Of a DNA stretch of 64,000 nt, positions 57,072-64,000 are shown one piece after another. Location: contig NZ_CP045429.1 of NCBI RefSeq assembly GCF_005886805.2, positions 3,752,501 to 3,816,500 on the forward strand, written 5' to 3'. Every line of letters starts with the position of its first letter. The first letter of the stretch is position 1. Made by a program: the position numbers and the translations under genes. A model generated the notes under the pieces. It was not told the origin of the DNA, searched no databases, and saw nothing but the letters and a program-made list of their open reading frames with translations. Source of the DNA: Pseudoalteromonas rubra. Its GTDB lineage: Bacteria > Pseudomonadota > Gammaproteobacteria > Enterobacterales > Alteromonadaceae.

Positions 57072-57503
57072 TTAACGAGTACGTGCGCACAGCTCTTCTT
57101 CAGTGAAGAAGTAAGCGATTTCACGTGCAGCAGACTCTGGAGCGTCTGAACCGTGTACCGCATTTTCGTCGATGCTGTCAGCGTAATCAGCACGTAGCGT
57201 ACCCGCTAGCGCTTCAGCTGGGTTAGTAGCACCCATGATTTCGCGGTTTTTACGGATTGCATCTTCACCTTCAAGTACCTGAACCATTACAGGACCAGAC
57301 GTCATGAACTCAACCAAAGCACCGAAGAAAGGACGCTCTTTGTGCTCAGCGTAGAAACCTTCCGCTTTCTCTTGAGAAAGGTGGATCATTTTAGCTGCAA
57401 CGATCTTCAGACCAGCAGACTCGAAACGGTTGTAGATTGCACCGATGTGGTTTTTAGCTACCGCATCAGGCTTAACGATTGAAAAAGTACGCTCTAAAGC
57501 CAT
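57072..57503 (-). CDS. ndk: Nucleoside diphosphate kinase
   Basis: 143 residues. [13 protein letters not shown] at the start, and the catalytic His in [17 protein letters not shown], are diagnostic. It equilibrates phosphates among NTPs and dNTPs. It is a single-gene unit with its own terminator, divergent from trhP. Confidence 0.98.
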   Translation of the reverse strand: MALERTFSIVKPDAVAKNHIGAIYNRFESAGLKIVAAKMIHLSQEKAEGFYAEHKERPFFGALVEFMTSGPVMVQVLEGEDAIRKNREIMGATNPAEALAGTLRADYADSIDENAVHGSDAPESAAREIAYFFTEEELCARTR

Positions 57504-57824
57504 CTTTTTTGCTCCAAAATGAAATTAATGAATTTATACGGGCGCGAATTATACGCGTTTTAGATGTAAAAACCTACTATTTCCGTCCCGCTTTGATTTT
57601 GTGTGAAACGCAACCTGCCATTACAGCATCTGATTCAGCTATCCCGCAGATCCGGGAAAACCTGATCCAGGTCAAATCATTCTGACAAACCTTGCCCTAT
57701 ACTGCGCCGCTTTTTGATTTAACCCAATTGTCCAAGTATTTGTACTACTTGAAGTACAGGCAAAACTGGCGATTGATTTACCCCAACAGCTGACCCGTAA
57801 TCAGTTCAATGTATGAGGTTTGAG
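57504..57824. other. Divergent promoter region between ndk and trhP
   Basis: About 320 bases without a gene. AT-rich near ndk, with GCGCGAATTATACGCG (57542-57557), a near-palindrome covering a likely ndk promoter. The rest should include the trhP promoter; TATACT near 57699 is a -10 candidate but its -35 is poor. I see no riboswitch or known operator. Confidence 0.45.
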
Positions 57825-59183
57825 ATGTTTGTACCTGAGCTCCTTTCACCCGCAGGTAGTTTAAAGAATATGCGTTACGCTTTTGCGTATGGTGCCGATG
57901 CCGTTTATGCCGGCCAGCCACGCTATAGCCTGCGCGTGCGTAACAATGAATTCGATCTGGCCAATCTCGAAATTGGCATCAACGAAGCCCACCAGCAAAA
58001 TAAAAAGCTGTATGTGGTGTCTAACATTGCCCCGCATAACGGCAAGGTGAAAACCTACCTGCGTGATATTGAGCCCGTCATTGCCATGCAACCGGATGCA
58101 CTGATCATGTCAGATCCCGGACTCATTATGCTGGTACGTGAAAAATGGCCCGACATGCCCATCCATTTGTCCGTTCAGGCCAACGCTGTTAACTATGCCG
58201 CCGTACAATTCTGGGCAAAACAAGGGATCGAGCGCGTGATCCTGTCACGGGAACTGTCACTGGAAGAAATTGCCGAAATCCGCACTTTGTGCCCGAATAC
58301 CGAATTAGAAGTGTTCGTACATGGTGCACTGTGCATGGCTTACTCCGGGCGCTGTCTGCTGTCAGGCTACATCAATAAACGCGACCCAAACCAGGGCACC
58401 TGTACCAATGCCTGTCGCTGGAGTTACGATGTTAAGCCTGGACAAGAAACGGCAACGGGCGATGTAGTGCATAAAATTGACCCTCAGCAGGTGATCCCAA
58501 CCCTGGGAGACGGACAGCCCACTGATCAGGTGTTTATGCTAGAAGAGCAAGGTCGTCCGGGAGAATATATGCCAGCATTTGAAGATGAGCATGGCACTTA
58601 TATCATGAATTCTAAGGATCTACGTGCCGTACAATATGTTGACCAGCTGACCAAGATGGGGGTGCACAGTCTGAAAATAGAGGGCCGTACTAAATCTTTT
58701 TACTATGTTGCCAGAACCGCGCAGGTGTATCGTCGTGCCATTGACGATGCCGTCGCTGGCAAACCTTTCGATCCTTCACTAATGCGTACACTGGAAAATC
58801 TGGCACACCGGGGTTATACCGAAGGCTTCCTGAAACGCCACGCGCACCAGGAATACCAAAACTACGACTATGGCCACTCCGTGTCGGATCAACAGCAGTT
58901 TGTTGGTGAGATTTTGGGCCGTCACGACAATGGTCTGGTGGAAATTGACGTCAAAAACAAATTCTGTACCGGTCACAGCCTGGAGCTCATGACACCCCAG
59001 GGCAATATCAGCTTTACTCTGGAGCACATGGAAAACAAAAAAGGCGAGCTGATCAGCGATGCCAAGGGCTCTGGTCACATAGTTAAAATTCCACTGCCTG
59101 AAGACATTGACCTCAATCATGCCATTTTGATGCGTAATCTGGGTGCTCAGGAAGACACCCGTAACCCGTTTAAAAAAGCCTGA
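57825..59183 (+). CDS. trhP: Prephenate-dependent tRNA uridine(34) hydroxylase TrhP (YegQ, peptidase U32 family)
   Basis: 452 residues. PELLSPAGSLKNMRYAFAYGADAVYAG at the N-terminus and the Cys-rich EVFVHGALCMAYSGRCLLSGYI...GTCTNACRWSY are the U32 signature; those cysteines bind an Fe-S cluster. TrhP makes ho5U at tRNA position 34 using prephenate, which precedes the cmo5U/mo5U modifications. ATG 57825 has GAGG upstream at 7 bases; ATG 57813 is less likely. The 4Fe-4S ferredoxin gene follows by 24 bases. Confidence 0.94.
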   Translation: MFVPELLSPAGSLKNMRYAFAYGADAVYAGQPRYSLRVRNNEFDLANLEIGINEAHQQNKKLYVVSNIAPHNGKVKTYLRDIEPVIAMQPDALIMSDPGLIMLVREKWPDMPIHLSVQANAVNYAAVQFWAKQGIERVILSRELSLEEIAEIRTLCPNTELEVFVHGALCMAYSGRCLLSGYINKRDPNQGTCTNACRWSYDVKPGQETATGDVVHKIDPQQVIPTLGDGQPTDQVFMLEEQGRPGEYMPAFEDEHGTYIMNSKDLRAVQYVDQLTKMGVHSLKIEGRTKSFYYVARTAQVYRRAIDDAVAGKPFDPSLMRTLENLAHRGYTEGFLKRHAHQEYQNYDYGHSVSDQQQFVGEILGRHDNGLVEIDVKNKFCTGHSLELMTPQGNISFTLEHMENKKGELISDAKGSGHIVKIPLPEDIDLNHAILMRNLGAQEDTRNPFKKA

Positions 59184-59207
59184 GCTGGTCAAAACGGAGC
59201 GTGAACA

Positions 59208-59459
59208 ATGGCGTTACTGATCAACAGTAAATGTATTAACTGCGATATGTGTGACCCGGAATGTCCTAACCAGGCCATTTATATGGGTGAAAAAATCTAC
59301 CAGATAGACCCGGAAAAATGTACCGAATGTGTTGGGCACTACGACCAGCCAACCTGTGTGAGCGTCTGTCCGATAGATTGTATTAAGCCCGACCCTGCAC
59401 ATCGCGAAAGCCTCGATACCCTGGCCGAGAAGTACCTTAAGCTTACCGGTCAGAGCTGA
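59208..59459 (+). CDS. yfhL: YfhL-type 4Fe-4S ferredoxin
   Basis: 83 residues with two cluster motifs: CINCDMCDPECPN and CTECVGHYDQPTCVSVCP, the second with the eight-residue insert typical of Allochromatium/YfhL ferredoxins. It accepts and donates single electrons at low potential. It forms an operon with trhP (24-base gap); yfhL has been tied to the TrhP hydroxylation route in E. coli, so it is the likely electron or cluster partner. It ends in a strong terminator. Confidence 0.94.
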   Translation: MALLINSKCINCDMCDPECPNQAIYMGEKIYQIDPEKCTECVGHYDQPTCVSVCPIDCIKPDPAHRESLDTLAEKYLKLTGQS

Positions 59460-59464
59460 ACCCA

Positions 59465-59490
59465 GAAAAAGCGCCCGACGGCGCTTTTTC
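59465..59490 (+). terminator. Terminator after yfhL
   Basis: Eleven-base stem GAAAAAGCGCC/GGCGCTTTTTC with a CGAC loop and T-rich tail (TTTTTCTTTT), 6 bases past the yfhL stop. Confidence 0.92.
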
Positions 59491-59642
59491 TTTTACCAAC
59501 CTCAATTATTAGCCGCAGATAGTAAACTCATACAGCAATATCCACCGTATTACAGTGTGATTAATTGAGTACCGTTCGATTGCAAAACCCAAGGGCTGTG
59601 CCAGACTTGCTTAAATATCCGACTCTTAAACAAGGAGCTTTT

Positions 59643-60386
59643 ATGCCTGGCTGCAAAACATGTCGTTGCCATACCGATTATCACATGGATATTACCATGG
59701 CGATGCAACCAATTGTGGACCTGCGCAACCGACAAGTTTACGCCTATGAAGCCCTGGTCAGAGGGGCACAGGGACAGTCAGCCGGGCAAGTGCTATCCCA
59801 GGTAACGGAAGACAGTAAGTATTATTTCGATCAACTGTGCCGCACAACCGCCATTGAGATGATGGCCAAACTCAGCGATACCGCCAAACTGTCTATCAAC
59901 TTTTTACCCAACGCCATTTATGACCCCCAAACCTGTTTGCGCAAAACACTCGAAGCCGCCGAAAAATTCAATCTCGCAAAAGAACGCATTATTTTCGAAG
60001 TATCGGAGCAAGAGCACCTTACCGATCCTGACAAGCTCATCGATATTGCCAACACCTACAATAAAAATGGCTTCAAAATTGCGCTGGACGATTTTGGGGC
60101 CGGTTACGCCGGCATTGAAGTATTGCATCGTTTTCAACCCGATATTATCAAACTCGATATTGCGCTGATCAATGGGATAGCAAAGGACCCGGTTAAGCAG
60201 GCCATTGTAGACGGTGTGTGCCTGATGGCGCGCCGGTTGAATATCGACTTAGTGGTAGAAGGCGTTGAAACCGAAGACGATTATAGGTGCCTGTGCGATT
60301 TAGGCGTTTACCTGATGCAGGGTTATTTATTTGCCAAGCCAGTGGTTGCTAGTTTGCCCCAACCGAGCTTTCCCACATCGCCGTAA
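59643..60386 (+). CDS. EAL-domain c-di-GMP phosphodiesterase with Cys-rich N-terminus
   Basis: 247 residues from ATG 59643 (AAGGAG at good distance); an upstream start at 59565 lacks one. The EAL domain fills nearly the whole protein: YEALVRG holds the signature, FEVSEQE, ALDDFGAGYAG and VVEGVETEDD give the metal- and substrate-binding acids and the catalytic Glu, so it looks active in hydrolysing c-di-GMP. The first 14 residues hold C4, C7, C9, H10 and H14 (CKTCRCHTDYH), a possible metal or redox site. The gene ends 25 bases before a membrane kinase gene, so the two are likely co-transcribed and functionally linked. Confidence 0.88.
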   Translation: MPGCKTCRCHTDYHMDITMAMQPIVDLRNRQVYAYEALVRGAQGQSAGQVLSQVTEDSKYYFDQLCRTTAIEMMAKLSDTAKLSINFLPNAIYDPQTCLRKTLEAAEKFNLAKERIIFEVSEQEHLTDPDKLIDIANTYNKNGFKIALDDFGAGYAGIEVLHRFQPDIIKLDIALINGIAKDPVKQAIVDGVCLMARRLNIDLVVEGVETEDDYRCLCDLGVYLMQGYLFAKPVVASLPQPSFPTSP

Positions 60387-60411
60387 TACGCTGCAAGTAA
60401 GGACGACTCAC

Positions 60412-63111
60412 ATGGAAACCAACAGCTTTGAATCTTTTTTTCATGATGCCTACATGCCACACGGGCATTGTTACTTGTGGCAACCTCATTTGCTATGGGG
60501 CAATGTCATCTCCGATTTACTGATTGCCACCGCTTACTTTTCTATCCCCATCGCAATCATGATTTTTGCCAAAAAGCGGCCGGATGTTGGCGGGCACTGG
60601 CTGTTTGTGTTGTTTTCAAGCTTTATCCTGCTGTGTGGACTGACCCATCTGATAGGCATTTATACCGTCTGGCAAGGCGCATATGGCATGCATGCCCTCG
60701 CCAAAATGGCCACTGCGCTGGTCTCTATCACCACCGCCGTGTACATGTTTCGCCTGATCCCCAGTGCAGTTGCCATTCCTACCCCGAATCAACTTCAGGG
60801 CGTGTCCCGTAAGCTCGATAAAGTCACTCAGGAAAAGTACCGACTGGACTCCAAGCTGGCTGAGCACGAGTTGACCCATTTTATTCTCAATACCCTGCCC
60901 GCAAGTATCGTCGTACTCGATGACACATTTAGGATCACGCAGTGTAACCCCCACCTCCTCAAGACCTTAGGCCTCAAAGACAATCAGCCAAACGGGCAGT
61001 CCCTGAGCGAATTGATCGAGTTCAGCGACCCCTTTACCACCATAGACACATTGGCCCACAAGTTAAGCAATGCTGACACAGCTGAGCTGGCGACTTTGTG
61101 CCACATCAAAGTGGAAAACAAACCCGCTATTCCGATGGAAATGAAACTCGTTAAAGCACAGTTTGAAGAACAAAGTGTGGTGCTGGCGCTGTTTAATAAC
61201 CTGAGTACCCTGAAAAGTACCGAGCGGGCACTCAAAGAATCTGATAAAAAAATGCGCCGGGCCGTCAATGCCACCGCCGATGGTATCTGGGAATGGAATG
61301 TGGTTACCGGCGAGGTCAGTTACTCGCCCAGACTGATGGCCATGATAGGTAAAGCCAATATCGAACACCCAAACTATGAAGATTGGTATGAGCATATTCA
61401 CCCGGAGCATCGTTTACGAGTGGAACAGGCCATTAAACAACATTTCCAAAGCAAAGAGCAATATCAGGTAGAATACCAGGGCCGCAACGAACATGGCGAA
61501 TTTAGCTGGTTTCTTGCCGTGGGCAACAGCCAGTTTGATGAGCAAGGCAAACCTCTGTTAATGTCCGGTGCACTGCGCAACATCGAGTCCAGCAAAATAC
61601 TGGAGCGTCAGATCAGTGAAAAAACCAACATTTTAAACGCCATTTATAATGGTGCCAGCCAGGCCATTTGGCTGTTACAGGTCGAATCGGATGGCGACTT
61701 TACCTTTTTAGAGTTTAACCCGACCGCCTGTCAGCGAGCTTCCATTTTGCTTGAAGACATTCAGTTCAAGCGCCTGTCAGAACTGCGCGGTAAAATGTTT
61801 GATGATCAGATCCTTGATCACATTCAGGATAACTATCAGACCTGTTGCGAGCTCAAAAAGCCACTGGAATATATTGAGATGTTACCTACCCATGACCAGG
61901 AACTCTGGTATCAGACAACACTTTACCCGCTGCTCAACAGCGAGGGAAAAGTAACTAAGCTGGTTGGCACCGCCATTGACATCACAGCACGCAAATATGC
62001 CGAAACCGAGCTGCAGGAAAGCCAGCAATTTTTGCAGCGCATCATAGACTCCGCCGTATGCGGTTTATACTTGTATGATTTGAAACAGCAGGCCAATGTG
62101 AAAATTAATCGCAGATACACACATCTGCTTGGCTATACCTTGCAGGAGCTGGAAAATTGTCACTTCATGAACCTGTTTCACCCGCAAGAACACGCACTGC
62201 TAGATGCGCACATGAAAGAAGTCAGCGCCAGCCAGAATGGAGACTTAATCCCGCTCACCTATCGCTTTAAGCACAAACAAGGTCACTGGGTTTGGTGCTA
62301 TTCACTAGACACCATAGTCACCCGCGATGAACAGGGTGAACCTGAGCTCATGCTAGGTACTTTTGTAGATATCACGGAACAAACCAATTTACAGAGTGAA
62401 TTACAAGAGTCTCAAGCTGACCTGGCATATTTTGCATCTATTGTTTCGCGCGATGTGCACGAACCACTGAGTAAAATTGCTGTGCTTTGTGACAGTTTAT
62501 CCCAGCATTTGGCACAGACTCTGAAAACAAACGACAAGGCCGCTTTAGAAGTAGGCCAGATCCTAGATACAACCGAGCGCATGCGTACCGTGATACCGGA
62601 ACTACTCACACTATCCCGACTGCATGAACATCAGTTAACACTTACTCGGGTTTCCCTCAACAGCCTGATCGCAAAAGCCTGTGACCAGCTGAGTAATAAT
62701 ATTGCAGAAAGTCACATACAAATCATGTGTGACACACCGGATTGCGAGCTGCAGGTCGATGACACTTTGTTTATTCAGGTCTGGCAAAATTTAATTGCCA
62801 ACAGCATTCAATTTTGTGAAGACAATCACACCCCCAGCGTGCGGATCAGTGCTGAGCACGAAGGTGAAACTATCATCCTACACTATCAGGATAATGGCAT
62901 CGGCTTACCTCAGCAGCTCAGTCAACAAACCTTTACTTCCAACCACAGCCTCAACGGCAACAGTCATAATGACGACAGCCTTAATGGCAGCGGGGTTAGT
63001 CTGTCTCTGTGTAAAAAGATAATCAATCTGCACAACGGGCAAATTACGTGTATCGACAACGCACAGGGCGGTACACATTTCTTAATAACACTTAAACAGC
63101 CAGAGGAATAA
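60412..63111 (+). CDS. Sensor histidine kinase with ethylene-receptor-like copper-binding membrane domain
   Basis: 899 residues. The N-terminus has about three membrane helices (residues 31-52, 62-84 and 92-112) with ISDLLIATAYFSIP and FILLCGLTHLIG. D35, Y42, I45, P46, I72, C75 and H79 match the ethylene-binding residues of plant ETR1 (D25, Y32, I35, P36, I62, C65, H69) at a constant offset of 10. Several PAS modules follow (about 170-680), then a HisKA-like helix with His in SRDVHEPLSKIA and an ATPase with N box QNLIANSIQF and G1 DNGIGL; the G2 loop is unusual (GSGVSLSLC). ATG 60412 has a GGA upstream. Its stop overlaps the ATG of a decayed response regulator. Confidence 0.9.
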   Translation: METNSFESFFHDAYMPHGHCYLWQPHLLWGNVISDLLIATAYFSIPIAIMIFAKKRPDVGGHWLFVLFSSFILLCGLTHLIGIYTVWQGAYGMHALAKMATALVSITTAVYMFRLIPSAVAIPTPNQLQGVSRKLDKVTQEKYRLDSKLAEHELTHFILNTLPASIVVLDDTFRITQCNPHLLKTLGLKDNQPNGQSLSELIEFSDPFTTIDTLAHKLSNADTAELATLCHIKVENKPAIPMEMKLVKAQFEEQSVVLALFNNLSTLKSTERALKESDKKMRRAVNATADGIWEWNVVTGEVSYSPRLMAMIGKANIEHPNYEDWYEHIHPEHRLRVEQAIKQHFQSKEQYQVEYQGRNEHGEFSWFLAVGNSQFDEQGKPLLMSGALRNIESSKILERQISEKTNILNAIYNGASQAIWLLQVESDGDFTFLEFNPTACQRASILLEDIQFKRLSELRGKMFDDQILDHIQDNYQTCCELKKPLEYIEMLPTHDQELWYQTTLYPLLNSEGKVTKLVGTAIDITARKYAETELQESQQFLQRIIDSAVCGLYLYDLKQQANVKINRRYTHLLGYTLQELENCHFMNLFHPQEHALLDAHMKEVSASQNGDLIPLTYRFKHKQGHWVWCYSLDTIVTRDEQGEPELMLGTFVDITEQTNLQSELQESQADLAYFASIVSRDVHEPLSKIAVLCDSLSQHLAQTLKTNDKAALEVGQILDTTERMRTVIPELLTLSRLHEHQLTLTRVSLNSLIAKACDQLSNNIAESHIQIMCDTPDCELQVDDTLFIQVWQNLIANSIQFCEDNHTPSVRISAEHEGETIILHYQDNGIGLPQQLSQQTFTSNHSLNGNSHNDDSLNGSGVSLSLCKKIINLHNGQITCIDNAQGGTHFLITLKQPEE

Positions 63112-63425
63112 TGGAGATCTTTTTAGCACAAGGTGATCAAGCTGACATACACTTCTGTTGGCCACCCATGCCACACAGCCTCAGGAGACTTATGTCACGG
63201 TATTAAACAAGGGTACTGAGTTTATTAAATTGGGCGGATAAAACCATTTATCACGCCAAGCCTCGGTTGCTATTTTTTACTTGCTCAACACTTACCTGCC
63301 TGAACTCTGCTACAAAGCTAATAACCACTCATGTAGTGGGTCAACATCTGGTGCTCTATTACCACAACGACAATGATACTTGTCAGCAACCAGTCCACCT
63401 CCCTATAAATGAAATAAAAATGTAA
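63111..63425 (+). pseudogene. Remnant of a stand-alone (Rcp1-like) response regulator
   Basis: An ATG overlaps the kinase stop (TAATG, with AGAGGA before it) and opens 31 codons, MEIFLAQGDQADIHFCW..., that look like the first strand and helix of a receiver. The receiver pattern then continues in another frame: VTVLNKGTEFIKL (63194-63232), a TAA stop at 63239, then VAIFYLLNTYLPEL (63266-63307), where the phospho-Asp position reads Asn. A third stretch, HLVLYYHNDNDT (63345-63380), returns to the first frame. Order and spacing match a receiver of about 105 codons with two frame changes and one stop. Small receivers of this kind often follow kinases with this HisKA type. Inferred by eye; a search is needed. 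Confidence 0.55.
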
Positions 63426-63528
63426 ACAATAAGAAACAAAAACGAATTACAGAGCAAAAACTCAAATTGTACATTTATTAAACAAAAGGATATACCTGAC
63501 TGTGCACTCACCTTAATAAGGATACAAC

Positions 63529-64000
63529 ATGAAAACACTACAATACGCGTTACTAGCGGCCGGACTGGCCCACATATCTGTGCATGCGCAAGGTCAGCAT
63601 CATGATGAAACAGCCTTTCAGATCAGCGCAAACCCACTGACGAAACATGCGCTCACGCCCCTGCTCAACATAGACACGCAGCAATTCCTGTTCAGCAATA
63701 CACTCCAGCAAACAGACTGGGAAAGCACGCTGGCAACTCATGCTCCACATTTACAGGACCAATTGGAAACCCTGTTGCACTGGGCGGGTCATGCCAGTAT
63801 CAACCCCAAGCTATTGCTCGCGTTGATGGAACAGCACAGTCAGCTGCTCTCCGCACCGACACCTGAAGCATTTGAAAGACCCTTCGGTATGTTGGTGACG
63901 CAATCCGGATTTTCAGCACAACTGGAAGCACTCACCCATACACTGTCACAGCACTTCTATGCTTACGAGCAGTGGCAAGGTCAGCAACGCAATCGGGTGC
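63529..64000 (+). CDS. Secreted protein, N-terminal part (cut by window end)
   Basis: 157 codons in view and open at the right edge. A Sec signal peptide (MKTLQYALLAAGLAHISVHA, cleavage near residue 20) is followed by a helical region; HWAGHASINPKLLLALMEQHSQLL resembles the propeptide of M23/LasA-type secreted metallopeptidases, known from Pseudoalteromonas. No catalytic motif lies in the visible part, so the family is a guess. AAGGA is about 10 bases upstream of the ATG. A weak promoter-like pair (TTGTAC and TATACC near 63468-63497) may drive it. Confidence 0.6.
   Translation, partial: MKTLQYALLAAGLAHISVHAQGQHHDETAFQISANPLTKHALTPLLNIDTQQFLFSNTLQQTDWESTLATHAPHLQDQLETLLHWAGHASINPKLLLALMEQHSQLLSAPTPEAFERPFGMLVTQSGFSAQLEALTHTLSQHFYAYEQWQGQQRNRV

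Noticed and set aside
63553..63750. A 65-codon minus-strand reading frame inside the secreted-protein gene
   Set aside because: The plus-strand frame there has a ribosome site and signal peptide and is open to the window end; the minus frame has neither.

Overview
The window is a stretch of chromosome from a marine gammaproteobacterium of the Alteromonadales, most likely Pseudoalteromonas or a close relative. This placement is an inference from gene order and protein character. The isc, hfl/mutL and hisS/bamB neighbourhoods follow the enterobacterial order, and motX, for a sodium-driven polar flagellum, lies beside purA. Most of it is core genome on the minus strand. I see no prophage, CRISPR array, rRNA operon or complete insertion sequence.

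Layout: (1) 1-3.5 kb: the 3' end of a ZntB-type transporter, tRNA-Arg(CCG), a 60-residue HTH protein, and a minus-strand run of lipoprotein, thiamine-binding protein, PnuC-type transporter and thiamine kinase-like protein that looks like vitamin B1 salvage. (2) 3.6-7.1 kb: a Tat-exported GH109 alpha-N-acetylgalactosaminidase, an N-acetylhexosamine kinase-like protein and a sugar-1-phosphate nucleotidyltransferase, together a plausible GalNAc (or other HexNAc) salvage route. (3) 7.4-16.3 kb: gabD, then fdx-hscA-hscB-iscA-iscU-iscS-iscR with three IscR type-1-like sites upstream, trmJ, and divergent suhB. (4) 16.5-24.5 kb: a sugar-acid operon (enolase-superfamily dehydratase and class II aldolase), cytochrome c, a DUF2058 protein, an MFS permease, a ProX-like editing protein with a lipoprotein, tRNA-Ala(UGC), and proBA. 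(5) 25-40.5 kb: a cation/proton antiporter, motX, purA, hflC-hflK-hflX-hfq-miaA-mutL-amiB-tsaE-nnr and divergent queG. (6) 40.6-46.9 kb: a two-component pair and small accessory genes (glutathione peroxidase, parvulin, GST, DUF2750, VOC protein), interspersed with copies of a miniature inverted-repeat element. (7) 47-57.5 kb: der-bamB-yfgM-hisS-ispG-rodZ-pilW-rlmN-ndk, where pilW has an unusual LysM-bearing C-terminal extension. (8) 57.8-64 kb: trhP with its ferredoxin yfhL, an EAL phosphodiesterase, a histidine kinase with an ethylene-receptor-like copper-binding membrane domain, the decayed remains of a response regulator, and the start of a secreted protein cut by the window edge.

The least ordinary items are: a 160-bp MITE-like repeat (three full copies and one partial) whose 3-bp TWA flanks are duplicated, one copy sitting exactly in the stop codon of the GST gene; the ethylene-receptor-like kinase, which keeps all seven ethylene-binding positions of plant ETR1 at a constant offset; the response-regulator pseudogene overlapping that kinase's stop codon; and the thiamine and GalNAc salvage clusters. 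All functions are read from sequence motifs and gene order without database searches.
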